Assembly: GCA_001303765.1 (NCBI GenBank)
Contig: LJUH01000003.1
Coordinates: 1 to 43,889 of the forward strand
Reading direction: 5' to 3'
Source of the DNA: Chlamydiae bacterium SM23_39
Lineage (GTDB): Bacteria > Chlamydiota > Chlamydiia > Chlamydiales > SM23-39
DNA length: 43,889 nucleotides
Part shown: one piece after another, positions 7,296 to 16,640 of the stretch
How the letters are laid out: each line of letters begins with the position of its first letter
Position numbering within the stretch: the stretch's first letter is position 1
Notes under the pieces: model-generated
What the model was told of the DNA's origin: nothing
The model's database searches: none
What the model saw: only the letters and a program-made list of their open reading frames with translations
Position numbers and translations under genes: made by a program

Positions 7296-8351
7296 ATGAA
7301 ATATGGAAATTATCCTGATTTAATCGATATCAATAGAATTTTGGTTATTAAATTAAGACATTTAGGAGATGTTTTATTATCTACTGCAACTTTTAATGTT
7401 TTAAAAAAAAATTTTCCAAAGGCATCGATAGATGCTTTTATCAATAAAGAATCTTTTCCTATTTTAGAAAATAATCCAAATATTTCAGATATCTTAGTTT
7501 ATGATAGAAAGATAAAAAAATTAAATAGAATAGTTCAGGAATTAAAAATTTTAAAAAATATTAAAAAAAAGAAATATGATCTTGTTTTTAATTTAACTGA
7601 AGGTGATAGAGGAGCTATTTTAGCTTGGATAAGTGGTGCTAGGTATAAGATAGGTGTTAAAGATAAAAAGGGTTTTTTAGGAAAAAATAAAATCTATACT
7701 CATCTAGTAAAAAAGGGAGACAAATCTAAACATGCAGTTGAAGAAAATTTAGATTTTATTAGAAGAATAGGTATTTTTCCTAAAAAAGAGGATAGAGAAT
7801 TATTTTTAGATATTCCTAAAAAAGATTATTTGAATATGGAAAAAATATTGGAACAAAATAATTTTAAAAAAGGAAAATTTATTTTAATTCATCCAACTAC
7901 TAGATGGAGGTTTAAATCTTATCCTAAAATGAAAATATTGATAGAAAAATTATTAAAAAAAAATGAAAAAATTGTGATTACTGCAGGAGAAGATCTTTTT
8001 GAGAAAAAGATTGTTGAAGATATTATTTGGGGAATAGATTCTAAAAATATATTAAACCTTGCAGGGAAAACTTCTATAAAAGAGTTGGCAGCTCTTATCG
8101 ATTTAAGTAGATTATTGATATCTTTGGATACTTTTAATTTACATATTGCATCTTTTTTGAAAAAAAAAACTATTGTACTTTTTGGGCCTACAGATGAAAA
8201 AATATGGGGTCCTTGGAATAATGATAATGCGACTGTTTTATATCATGATGTTAACTGTAGACCCTGTTTATTGGATGGATGCGGAGGTAGTAAGATAGCT
8301 GATTGCATGTCTATGTTAGATGAAAATAGAATTTTAGAACTAATATCTTAA
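7296..8351 (+). CDS. glycosyltransferase family 9 (LPS heptosyltransferase-like)
   Basis: 351 residues with the GT9 fold. The N-terminal Rossmann domain starts ILVIKLRHLGDVLLSTATFN, typical of the WaaQ/RfaQ-type heptosyltransferases. The C-terminal domain has ILIHPTTRWRFKSYP, LNLAGKTSIKELAALI, LDTFNLHIASFLKKKTIVLF and GPTDEKIWGPW, with a Cys-rich end (CRPCLLDGCGG) also seen in this family. It would transfer a heptose or related sugar to lipopolysaccharide on the cytoplasmic face of the inner membrane. Chlamydia proper has a Kdo-only inner core, so a GT9 enzyme points to a larger glycolipid or another acceptor here. The start at 7296 is 3 nt after the yajC stop. Confidence 0.82.
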   Translation: MKYGNYPDLIDINRILVIKLRHLGDVLLSTATFNVLKKNFPKASIDAFINKESFPILENNPNISDILVYDRKIKKLNRIVQELKILKNIKKKKYDLVFNLTEGDRGAILAWISGARYKIGVKDKKGFLGKNKIYTHLVKKGDKSKHAVEENLDFIRRIGIFPKKEDRELFLDIPKKDYLNMEKILEQNNFKKGKFILIHPTTRWRFKSYPKMKILIEKLLKKNEKIVITAGEDLFEKKIVEDIIWGIDSKNILNLAGKTSIKELAALIDLSRLLISLDTFNLHIASFLKKKTIVLFGPTDEKIWGPWNNDNATVLYHDVNCRPCLLDGCGGSKIADCMSMLDENRILELIS

Positions 8352-8388
8352 ATAACCTAAACCTTGGTTTTATTTAAATTTAGGAAAG

Positions 8389-8418
8389 TATAGTGGACCC
8401 CAAAAACTAGACCACATG
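8389..8418. mobile_element. solo IS3-like terminal sequence
   Basis: TAGTGGACCCCAAAAACTAG followed by ACCAC looks like the terminal inverted repeat of IS3-family elements (IS150 type, TGTAGTGGACC-like ends). No transposase and no matching second end is present nearby, so it would be a relic. It lies in the gap between the GT9 gene and the Asp-box protein. Recognition is by pattern only. Confidence 0.4.
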
Positions 8419-8496
8419 CTAAACTCATAATTTCTGTAAAAAAAAGAACAAAAAAATGAACTGTCTTTCAAATTAAATGAGCTAGAATAAATTTAT

Positions 8497-8526
8497 TTGA
8501 TTAAATTTTTTTGTTTTTGCTAATAT
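8497..8526 (+). promoter_or_regulatory. promoter of the Asp-box repeat gene
   Basis: TTGATT (8497-8502), an 18-nt spacer and TAATAT (8521-8526). The transcription start would be near 8533, leaving a leader of about 14 nt before the preferred ATG at 8547. Confidence 0.4.
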
Positions 8527-8546
8527 TATTTTTAATAAGAATTGTT

Positions 8547-10178
8547 ATGGTTAAATTTTTTTATTTGTTAGGAATTTTCTTTTCAATAGCAGCTCATGGT
8601 ATTATGACAGATAATATCTGGATTTCATCTAATAATGATTTATCAAACACTGGACAAGATGGACTAATGCCTCAACTAGCTATAAATGGACAAACAAATA
8701 CAGCTATATGTGTGTGGAGTAACATTGATGGAATTAATTATAATATTCAATCATCTTATTCTACAGATGGGGGGCAAAATTGGTTTACACTTGATGTGTC
8801 AGCTGCAAGTTCAAATGATGCAGATCAACCACAAATAGCAATAAATGAAAAAACAAATACAGCTATATGTATTTGGAGATGCAATAATGGATCTATTCGG
8901 ATTATTCAATCATCCTATTCTACAGATGGAGGTCAAAGTTGGTCTACACCAATTGATATATCGGCGGAGGTATCCGAAGAACCACAAATAGCAATAAATG
9001 AAAAAACAAATAGAGCTATATGTGTTTGGAGGAAGAAAAGTGGAAGTGATTATATTATTCGATCATCCTATTCTACAGATGGAGGGCAAAATTGGTCTAC
9101 ACCAACTGGTATATCAGCTGTAGGGAAAGATGCAGATCAAGCACAAATAACAATAAATGAACAAACAAATACAGCTATATGTGTTTGGAGACTCCGTGAT
9201 GGAAGTGATTATATTGTTCAATCATCCTATTCTACAGATGGAGGACAAAATTGGTCTACACCAACTGGTATATCAGCTGTATGGCAATGGTTAGGGATGC
9301 AACAAATAGCAATGAATGAACAAACAAATAGAGCTATATGTGTTTGGGCTCACTATAATGGGAGTGATTCGATTATTCAATCATCCTATTCTTCAGATGG
9401 AGGGCAAAATTGGTCTACACCAATTGACGTGTCAGCTGCAAGTCTGGATGCAGATCAATCACAAATAACAATAAATGAACAAACAAATAGAGCTATATGT
9501 GTTTGGTATCGCTATGATGGTAGTTATTATATTATTCAATCAGCCTATTCTACAGATGGAGGGCAAAATTGGTCTACGCCAATTGATGTATCACAGATAG
9601 GGGCAGATTCCAAAGAACCAAAAATAGGTATAGACCCTCAAACAAATATGGCTATCTGCGTTTGGACGAGATATGATGTAGGTTATAATATTGTCCGGTC
9701 TGCGTATTCCACAGATGGAGGGCAAAATTGGTCTACACCAATGGATGTATCAGATAGTGCACAATTTGTTTGTATGGCAATTCCTCAAATAAGAATAAAT
9801 GAGGAAAAGAGCATACCTATCTGTGTTTGGAATTTATATAATGGAAGTGATAATATTATTCAAGCAGCATACTTTTTTATAGAAACAGGATGGATGAAAG
9901 TTTTTTTAACGGAGAAGAGTAATGATTTTTGGCTTCAAAGAGAATTAGTAAAAGAGATTCAATGGCCATCTATATGTTTTGCTAAGTGTTATAATATATA
10001 TAAAAATATAGAAAAAGGGCAAGTTTTAAGAATAAAACAAGATGGTAAATTACCCCTTGTAACTCTTCCAAATTCTATTTCAAATTATATACTTCATAGA
10101 GTTAAAAAAGGAGAAGTTTATTATATGACTTGGGAAAATTCTGAAGGAGAAGAAAGTCGGCCAGTTATTATTTATTGA
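8547..10178 (+). CDS. secreted Asp-box (sialidase/BNR-like) repeat protein
   Basis: 543 residues from the ATG at 8547, chosen because it gives a clean signal peptide (MVKFFYLLGIFFSIAAHG). The open frame extends upstream to a TTG at 8511, which is less likely. Eight repeats of about 53 residues follow. Each has a strand around AICVW and, in seven of them, an Asp-box (S-x-D-G-G-Q-x-W), so the protein should fold as a beta-propeller. The final ~95 residues (from about TGWMKVF) form a separate beta-rich domain. Asp-boxes occur in sialidases, but I see no obvious catalytic Arg/Tyr set, so it may be a lectin-like or adhesive propeller. The gene is less AT-rich than its neighbours and lies between possible IS relics, which suggests transfer. 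Confidence 0.75.
   Translation: MVKFFYLLGIFFSIAAHGIMTDNIWISSNNDLSNTGQDGLMPQLAINGQTNTAICVWSNIDGINYNIQSSYSTDGGQNWFTLDVSAASSNDADQPQIAINEKTNTAICIWRCNNGSIRIIQSSYSTDGGQSWSTPIDISAEVSEEPQIAINEKTNRAICVWRKKSGSDYIIRSSYSTDGGQNWSTPTGISAVGKDADQAQITINEQTNTAICVWRLRDGSDYIVQSSYSTDGGQNWSTPTGISAVWQWLGMQQIAMNEQTNRAICVWAHYNGSDSIIQSSYSSDGGQNWSTPIDVSAASLDADQSQITINEQTNRAICVWYRYDGSYYIIQSAYSTDGGQNWSTPIDVSQIGADSKEPKIGIDPQTNMAICVWTRYDVGYNIVRSAYSTDGGQNWSTPMDVSDSAQFVCMAIPQIRINEEKSIPICVWNLYNGSDNIIQAAYFFIETGWMKVFLTEKSNDFWLQRELVKEIQWPSICFAKCYNIYKNIEKGQVLRIKQDGKLPLVTLPNSISNYILHRVKKGEVYYMTWENSEGEESRPVIIY
8685..9835 (+). repeat. tandem coding repeats, about 158-nt period
   Basis: A motif close to AAACAAATAGAGCTATATGT followed by GTTTGG recurs at about 8693, 8850, 9002, 9160, 9318, 9477, 9637 and (degenerate) 9802, a spacing of 152-165 nt. 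TATTCTACAGATGGAGGGCA recurs once per unit. The units at 9002-9600 are nearly identical, which suggests recent duplication or gene conversion. Confidence 0.9.
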
Positions 10179-10206
10179 ATAAATAACTGATATCGTTTCT
10201 TGAGAA

Positions 10207-10305
10207 GTGAGCTGCCCATTATTACTTACCTTTTTAGAATTTATGTTTTTTTTGGATTTTTGATATATTTTTTCTGGTAGGAGACCTTTTGGGCAGATTT
10301 GTCAC
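10207..10305. repeat. imperfect inverted pair, possible IS footprint
   Basis: GTGAGCTGCCCATTATTACT (from 10207) and the reverse complement of 10276-10305 (GTGACAAATCTGCCCAAAAG, continuing to TACC) share GTGA, TGCCCA and TACC in the same order. They face each other across 45 nt with no gene. It may be a deleted insertion sequence just after the Asp-box gene. I cannot name a family. Confidence 0.3.
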
Positions 10306-10347
10306 AAATTTTTTTTAAAATTATTTGTATTTTGATTTAGAGTAGTT

Positions 10348-13300
10348 CTATATATTTTTTATTATGTATTCTTTTAATTTTTGAGGATTTTCTTGTATTT
10401 TGTAAGGAAGTGGAATTATTGTTTCTGGATATTTTTTATCTTTTTGTATGTGTAAAGTCATTTTTTTTAATTTTAAAGAGATAATTTTATATGAAGAAGC
10501 ATGTAATTTTATTTTAGAGAGAGATAAAAGATAAGAAACTTCTTTAGGTATATTCCCAAATCTATCTTTTAACTCTTTTTCTATTTCATCTATATCTTTT
10601 GAAGATAGAGCATTTCCTAATCTATGATATATCTCAAATCTTATTTCTCCATCTGATATGTAATCGTTAGGAATGAAGGCTGGTAAGGTAAATTCTAATT
10701 TTGTTTCTATAAGATTTACCGGTTTATTATCTTTTAAATGATCGATAGCTTTCTTTAAAAGTTTTAAATATAAGTTAAATCCTATTTCTGAAATATGTCC
10801 AGATTGTTGTTCTCCTAAAATATCTCCCGATCCTCTTATCTCTAAATCTTTCATTGCTATTTTTATTCCGCTTCCTAGAGAAGAAGATTCTATTAAAGAA
10901 GAAAGCCTTTTTTGAGATATTTCAGAGACCTTTTTATTTTTGGGAATTAAAAGATAACAGTAAGCTGTTTTATTCCATCTACCAACTCTTCCCCTTAATT
11001 GATATAGATCAGATAGACCAAATTTATCCGCATTATCTATCAAAATAGTGTTGCAATTAAATATATCTATCCCATTTTCTATGATAGTTGTTGTTATTAA
11101 AAGATCTGCTTTTCCCTTTTTAAATGAATGAAATATTAAATCTATCTCTTTAGATTTCATTCTACCATGAACTAATAGTATTTTTATGTTGGGAAGTAGT
11201 CTTTGAAGTTCTTCTTTTCTTTTATATATGCTCTCGATTTTGTTATGAACAAAGAATATTTGTCCTTCTCTTGTTATCTCTCTTATTATTGCATCTTTAA
11301 TTATTTTATCATCATTTTCACAGATAATAGTTTTTATTGGAAGTCTATCTTGTGGAGGGGTGTTTATTGTGGATATATCTCTTACTTTTATTAAAGACAT
11401 ATATAAAGTTCTTGGGATTGGAGTAGCAGAAAGAGATAGTGAATCAACATTTTTTTTTAAAACTTTTAAATGTTCTTTTGCTTTAACTCCAAATCTTTGT
11501 TCTTCATCTATTATTATTAGACCTAAATTTTTAAAGAATATATCTTTAGAAAGTATTCTATGGGTTCCTATTAAAATATCTATTTTTCCCTCTTTTGTTT
11601 TTTGTAATATTTCTTTGTTTTTTGAGGGATTATTAAATCGAGATATTTTTTCTATTATTATAGGAAACTCTTTCATCCTTTCAGAAAAAGTTTCAAAATG
11701 TTGTATAGCTAAAATTGTGGTAGGTACTAAAATAGCTACCTGTTTTTTTCCATCATAGACAGCTTTGAAAACAGCTCTCATAGCAACTTCTGTTTTCCCA
11801 TATCCTACATCTCCACATACAAGTCTTTCTATAGGTTTTTTTTGATACATATCTTCTTTTATCTCTTCTATAGCTTTTATCTGATCAGTTGTTTCATCAT
11901 ATTCAAAGAGGTTTTCAAATATTTTTTGTTCTTCGGAATCTTTAGGATAGATAAATCCTCTATCTAAAGTTCTCATTGCATATAAATTAAGTAACTCTTT
12001 TGCGTATCCTACAATATTTTTTAAAGCTTTTTCTTTTGTTTTTTGCCATTTTGTACTTCCTAATATGTTTAAAATGGGTTTTTCTTCTTTGGTTCCTATG
12101 TATTTAGAGATCAGATAAGATTGAGATAGTGGTATAAATAATTTAGAATTGTTTGCATATTCTATTGTTAAAAACTCTTCTTGCTTACCTAAATTATTTT
12201 GCTTTTTTTCTATTCCTAAATATTTTCCAATTCCGCAATGAAAATGAACTACTATATCACCCTTTTCTATCTTTTGAAATTCTGATAAAGAAGGTTGATA
12301 GAAGGTTGCTGTTCTTGTACTTTTTATTTTTTTTCTTGGATTAAATTCAGTGTAAGGGAAAAAAGCTATAGATAGATCGGAGATTATAAAACCAGAGGAG
12401 AGGTATCCTTTTTTAAATAAAACATTTTTTAAGAAAAGATTTTTCTCTTTTAAATATTTTAATATAAAATTCTTTTCATCATTGTTTTCTGTAAAAAATA
12501 ATATTTTGATATTTATATTTTGTAGATATTTAAGAGTTTCAAAAGGATCATCTGAGGGGAAAAAAGAGATAGGATGGATCCATTTTTTTGTGATAAAATC
12601 TTTTTGAAAGAGAGAAAAAGATATTTTTTTAAAATAGTTTCCTTTGCTGGATAATAATTTTATAGGAGAGAGTTTTTCTATAGGTATTGTTGAGATAAAA
12701 ATAGTTTGATTTTTTTTTATTTTTTTTAAAAATTCATCTAGATTATTTTTATTATTTTTTATTTTTACATATAGATCTTCTATATCTAATAAGTTGTCAA
12801 AGATAATTATAAAATCATTTAAGTAGTCTAATAAGAAACTTGTTTTTTCTATTTCTTTAGCTGTGGATATTGTAGCTGTATCTACTTTTTTTATTGTTTG
12901 TTGTGTTCCTATGTCAAATATTCGTATATTATCAATAGTATTAGAAAAAAATTCTATTCTATATGGAAATGGTTCTGTAGTGGAAAATAGATCTATGATA
13001 CCTCCTCTTATTGCAAAATGTCCTTTTTCTACTACTAAAGAATTTTTTTTATATCCTAAATCTAAAATTCTTTTTTCTAAATTGGAAAAGGATAAACTTT
13101 GTCCTTTTTTTAAGATAAAAAAAAAGTTTTTTATATTTTTTTTGTTAAAAGTTTTTTGGAGGAGAGATGAGAGAGAAGAGATAAGGATTTTTGGATTTTT
13201 TTTATCTATTATTTTTTTTAAAATATAAAATCTTTTACCAACATTTTCAGGTATATCTTCATTACAAGGTGTGGTTTCAAGAGAGGGAAATTCTAATATA

Positions 13301-13494
13301 TCTTTTGTAAAAGTAGATAGGTTATCTATTAATATCTTTTCTCGAACACCTCCTGAAATTATTAAAATATCTTTTTTTGTGTTTTTTAAAATGAAATTTA
13401 TTATTAGTGCTTTAGAAGAGTTATCTACATTATCTATTAAGATAGAAGATCTTTCTTTTTTTAATTCTTGAAATGGATAACTTTTTTCTAACAC
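10348..13494 (-). CDS. mfd: transcription-repair coupling factor Mfd
   Basis: 1048 residues, slightly shorter than E. coli Mfd. An N-terminal UvrB-like module is followed by the RNA-polymerase interaction domain (GDIVVHFHCGIGKYLGIEK and following). The translocase motor has Walker A GDVGYGKTEVAMRA, DEEQRFGV, SATPIPRTLY and the helicase motif QLRGRVGRW, and a C-terminal TRCF domain ends the protein. It removes RNA polymerase stalled at DNA lesions and recruits UvrA. The start is a GTG at 13494 that overlaps the end of alaS by 7 nt, so translation is coupled. The order alaS-mfd next to transketolase is the chlamydial one. Confidence 0.95.
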   Translation of the reverse strand: MLEKSYPFQELKKERSSILIDNVDNSSKALIINFILKNTKKDILIISGGVREKILIDNLSTFTKDILEFPSLETTPCNEDIPENVGKRFYILKKIIDKKNPKILISSLSSLLQKTFNKKNIKNFFFILKKGQSLSFSNLEKRILDLGYKKNSLVVEKGHFAIRGGIIDLFSTTEPFPYRIEFFSNTIDNIRIFDIGTQQTIKKVDTATISTAKEIEKTSFLLDYLNDFIIIFDNLLDIEDLYVKIKNNKNNLDEFLKKIKKNQTIFISTIPIEKLSPIKLLSSKGNYFKKISFSLFQKDFITKKWIHPISFFPSDDPFETLKYLQNINIKILFFTENNDEKNFILKYLKEKNLFLKNVLFKKGYLSSGFIISDLSIAFFPYTEFNPRKKIKSTRTATFYQPSLSEFQKIEKGDIVVHFHCGIGKYLGIEKKQNNLGKQEEFLTIEYANNSKLFIPLSQSYLISKYIGTKEEKPILNILGSTKWQKTKEKALKNIVGYAKELLNLYAMRTLDRGFIYPKDSEEQKIFENLFEYDETTDQIKAIEEIKEDMYQKKPIERLVCGDVGYGKTEVAMRAVFKAVYDGKKQVAILVPTTILAIQHFETFSERMKEFPIIIEKISRFNNPSKNKEILQKTKEGKIDILIGTHRILSKDIFFKNLGLIIIDEEQRFGVKAKEHLKVLKKNVDSLSLSATPIPRTLYMSLIKVRDISTINTPPQDRLPIKTIICENDDKIIKDAIIREITREGQIFFVHNKIESIYKRKEELQRLLPNIKILLVHGRMKSKEIDLIFHSFKKGKADLLITTTIIENGIDIFNCNTILIDNADKFGLSDLYQLRGRVGRWNKTAYCYLLIPKNKKVSEISQKRLSSLIESSSLGSGIKIAMKDLEIRGSGDILGEQQSGHISEIGFNLYLKLLKKAIDHLKDNKPVNLIETKLEFTLPAFIPNDYISDGEIRFEIYHRLGNALSSKDIDEIEKELKDRFGNIPKEVSYLLSLSKIKLHASSYKIISLKLKKMTLHIQKDKKYPETIIPLPYKIQENPQKLKEYIIKNI

Positions 13495-16106
13495 TTTGAT
13501 TTAATAATATCTCGTAATTTATTGAAAGCTTCATTTATTTTTGTCTTACCCTTTCCTCCAATCTGAGCTATCTCCATCTTTCCTCCTCCTTTACCTTCAA
13601 TTATAGGAGCTATATCTGTTGCTAATTTATCCGCTAATATTTTTTTATCTAATAGATCTTCTGTTACTTTTATTGCTATTTGACAATATTTTTCTTCTTT
13701 TATTGCTAATGCTATAACTGTGGAAGTGAGATTAAGAGATAATTTTTTTATAAAAGGAATCAACTCTTTAGAAGGTAGATCTATTTCTTCTGCTATTAAA
13801 TATATAGAATCGATTTTTTCTTTTTTGTTTAATAGATTTTGTTTTAAAAATTTTAATTTTTCTTCTTTTAATCTTTTTAGATCTGTAGAGAGTGTTTTAT
13901 TTAGAGATAGTATAGAATTTATCCTTTCTACTAATTTTGCTTCTGATGTTTTTAAAATTTCTTGTAGATAAAATAAAAGATCTTCTTTTTCATATGTGTA
14001 TTTTTCTGCCCTTTCTCCAGTATATGCTTCTATCCTTCTATTACCTTTTGAAATGGAGGTTTCGTTTGCTATTTTAAAAAGACCTATGTTGCCAAGTTGA
14101 GAGGTATGACATCCTCCACATAGTTCTTTGCTGATTTCCATATCTACTACTCTTACGATATTGGAATATTTTTCAAAGAATAGTTGTTTTATTTTTTTAT
14201 CTTTTTCTGCTTCTGAAAAGGGAATATTATATGTTTTTACAATAAAATTTTTTCTAATTGACCCATTTACTATTTTTTCTACCTCTCTTATCTCTTCAGT
14301 AGTTAAAGCTTTATGGTAAGTAAAATCTAAACGTAGATGTTTGCTATCTACAAAAGAACCAGATTGATTAATAGGTCCCTTTAAAATTTGGGATAAAGCA
14401 TAATGTAAGAGATGCGTTGCTGAATGGTTGTTTTCTATCTTTCTTCTTCTCTCTGAATCTATCTCAGCATATACTTTTTTATTTTTTAAAAAATTGCCCT
14501 TTTTAACATATCCAATATGAGCTATAACATCAGTATAAGGGGAGATTGTTGAGGTTACCTCAAATATATTTTCATCAATATATATTTTGCCTGTATCACC
14601 TACTTGCCCTCCCATCTCTGCATAAAAAGGAGTTTTATCTAATATTAAAATAGCTTTATCTTTTTCCTCTATTTCATCTACAAATTTATTCTCTTTTAAC
14701 ATAGCTATTATTTTTGATTCTGTTTTATCTTTTTCATATCCTAAAAATTGAGAGGGAGAATGTATTTTAGTAAAATCAGAAAATATATTTTTATCAAAAA
14801 ATTCATGTTTTTTAATTTGAGCTTTTTTTGAACGCTCTTTAGCTTCTTCTTCTAACTGATAGAATGTTTTTAAATCTACATCTAATAAAGCATCTTTTGC
14901 TATTAATAATATCTCTTCTATTGGGAAACCATAAGTATCTTTTAATTTAAAAGCATCAGCTCCTGATATCTTTTTTTTAGAATATTTTATTATATTATTT
15001 AAAAGAGAACCTCCCTTATCTAAAGTTTTTATGAAATTTTCTTCTTCTAGAGTAAGTATCTCTTCTATTTGATCTTTTGAAGATATTAAGTTAGGGTATT
15101 CCTCTCCCATTGTTTCTATTAAAGGAGGTAAGAGTTTGGCAAGGAAAGGTTTTTTTAAGTTTAACCTTTTTCCATATCTCACAGCTCTTCTAAGAATCTT
15201 TCTAAGGACATATCCTCTATCTATGTTTGAAGGGATAACTCCATCAGCTATAGAGAATGATAACATTCGTATATGATCAGCTATTACATTAAAAGCTGAA
15301 GATAATTCTTTATTTTCTATATCATATTTTATCTTTGTTAGTTTCTCTGTTTCTAATATTATTTTTTGAAATAGATCTGTTAAAAATACTGAATCTACAT
15401 CTATTTTTAAAGAGAGAATTCTTTCTAAGCCTGCACCTGTATCTACACAGGGTTTAGGAAGGGGAGATAAACCTTTTTCTGTTTTGTTGAATTGCATAAA
15501 TACTAAATTCCAAAATTCTAAAAATCTTTCTCCTGAAGTATCGTAGATCGGAGAAGATGCATCCGAATATTTTTCTCCTCTATCATATAGCAATTCGGTA
15601 CAGGGACCACAAGGCCCTGTTTCACCCATGCTCCAAAAATTTTCTTTTTCTCCAAATTTAACTATTTTTGAAGAGGGAAGATATTTTTCCCATAAGGCAA
15701 AAGCTTCATCATCTTTTTCATATACCGATACCCAAATTTTATCTGGATCAAGATCAAAGATATGTGTAGCTACATCCCATGCAAATCCTATAGCTTCTTT
15801 TTTAAAATAATCACCAAATGAAAAATTTCCTAACATCTCAAAAAATGTTAGATGGCGAGAGGTATGACCTACATTCTCTAAATCATTATGTTTGCCTCCT
15901 ACTCTTATGCATTTTTGAGAAGAGGTAGCTTTATTATATTCTCTTTTTGATTTTCCTAAAAAAATATCTTTAAATTGATTCATACCTGCATTGGTGAATA
16001 AAAGAGTAGGGTCATCATGAGGAAGGACAGGAGAAGAGGGAACGATGGTATGAGAGTGAGATTCAAAATACTTTAAAAATTTTTTTCGTATCTCTTTAGA
16101 TAACAT
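13488..16106 (-). CDS. alaS: alanyl-tRNA synthetase
   Basis: 872 residues from the preferred ATG at 16106, giving MLSKEIRKKFLKYFESHSH. The Shine-Dalgarno AAAGG lies 8 nt upstream of this codon; an open in-frame extension to 16160 has no such site and does not look like AlaS. Class II catalytic motifs are present (FTNAGMNQFKDIFLG, GGKHNDLENVGHTSRH, then the Gly-rich motif around DTGAGLERIL). The editing domain has HSATHLLHYAL and CGGCH, and the C-Ala domain ends EGKGGGKMEIAQIGG. It charges tRNA-Ala and clears mischarged Ser/Gly. It is the first gene of a two-gene operon with mfd and is divergent from the orphan cluster at 16.2 kb. Confidence 0.96.
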   Translation of the reverse strand: MLSKEIRKKFLKYFESHSHTIVPSSPVLPHDDPTLLFTNAGMNQFKDIFLGKSKREYNKATSSQKCIRVGGKHNDLENVGHTSRHLTFFEMLGNFSFGDYFKKEAIGFAWDVATHIFDLDPDKIWVSVYEKDDEAFALWEKYLPSSKIVKFGEKENFWSMGETGPCGPCTELLYDRGEKYSDASSPIYDTSGERFLEFWNLVFMQFNKTEKGLSPLPKPCVDTGAGLERILSLKIDVDSVFLTDLFQKIILETEKLTKIKYDIENKELSSAFNVIADHIRMLSFSIADGVIPSNIDRGYVLRKILRRAVRYGKRLNLKKPFLAKLLPPLIETMGEEYPNLISSKDQIEEILTLEEENFIKTLDKGGSLLNNIIKYSKKKISGADAFKLKDTYGFPIEEILLIAKDALLDVDLKTFYQLEEEAKERSKKAQIKKHEFFDKNIFSDFTKIHSPSQFLGYEKDKTESKIIAMLKENKFVDEIEEKDKAILILDKTPFYAEMGGQVGDTGKIYIDENIFEVTSTISPYTDVIAHIGYVKKGNFLKNKKVYAEIDSERRRKIENNHSATHLLHYALSQILKGPINQSGSFVDSKHLRLDFTYHKALTTEEIREVEKIVNGSIRKNFIVKTYNIPFSEAEKDKKIKQLFFEKYSNIVRVVDMEISKELCGGCHTSQLGNIGLFKIANETSISKGNRRIEAYTGERAEKYTYEKEDLLFYLQEILKTSEAKLVERINSILSLNKTLSTDLKRLKEEKLKFLKQNLLNKKEKIDSIYLIAEEIDLPSKELIPFIKKLSLNLTSTVIALAIKEEKYCQIAIKVTEDLLDKKILADKLATDIAPIIEGKGGGKMEIAQIGGKGKTKINEAFNKLRDIIKSKC

Positions 16107-16167
16107 AAATTTTACCTTTTTTTGATCTTTCAGTTTATCTGATTTATTTGCAAAAGTCAAAATCTTG

Positions 16168-16196
16168 TTGACATCATTTGGTTTTTATATTAAATT
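16168..16196 (+). promoter_or_regulatory. strong sigma-70-like promoter of the orphan cluster
   Basis: A perfect -35 TTGACA (16168-16173), a 17-nt spacer and a -10 TAAATT (16191-16196). The start of transcription would be near 16203, ahead of a Shine-Dalgarno AAGGTG at 16215-16220. This is the best -35 box I found in the window and probably drives the four genes up to 18537. Confidence 0.6.
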
Positions 16197-16225
16197 ATTA
16201 ATTAAATTTTTAAAAAGGTGGGCAT

Positions 16226-16558
16226 ATGAATGACAATGGTATAATTTACCTATGTGCTTGTGATGGAAAAATAATTTTTTTCCAGACCAATGGTGATGCA
16301 ACTGGATCTGAAATTTTGGGAATAAAAGATTCAAAGGATATAAGGAGTAAATTATCCTCAATTTTTAAAAATTTTTTAGAAATTGATGTAAATTATTTGA
16401 GATTAGTTTATCAAATACAGGTTAAAAATGTTAAGATACTTGATCCTAATAAAGATAAAAACAAAATACAAAAGCTTATAACTAAATTAAGCTCTTCTGT
16501 TTCATCACAAAACACAGTTGCAACTGTTAAACCATTTGTTTACGAAAAAAAATGTTAA
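16226..16558 (+). CDS. hypothetical protein, first gene of the U-box cluster
   Basis: 110 residues that match no family I know. The start follows AAGGTG with good spacing. The N-terminal half (about 5-67) alternates hydrophobic strands and polar turns and looks like a small alpha/beta domain. Residues about 70-87 (KILDPNKDKNKIQKLITK) match a motif in the fourth protein of the cluster (KLDPEKDAEEIQKLVNK). The protein ends in a Cys. No signal peptide or membrane helix is seen. It may be a truncated relative of the neighbours with an unrelated N-terminus. A gap of 82 nt separates it from the next gene. Confidence 0.65.
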   Translation: MNDNGIIYLCACDGKIIFFQTNGDATGSEILGIKDSKDIRSKLSSIFKNFLEIDVNYLRLVYQIQVKNVKILDPNKDKNKIQKLITKLSSSVSSQNTVATVKPFVYEKKC

Positions 16559-16640
16559 GGTTATTTGCGAGATTTATGGCAGGGGCTGATTTAGATTAAA
16601 AAATAAAAAAGTATTAATTTTTTATAGATAGGAGGTGTTT

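Noticed and set aside
10854-13471. Several plus-strand frames inside mfd
   Set aside because: They are shadows of a well-conserved gene on the other strand and have no ribosome sites or known motifs.
16635-16640. GTG 16635 as the start of the U-box protein
   Set aside because: It directly touches the Shine-Dalgarno AGGAGG. The ATG at 16641 has normal 6-nt spacing.
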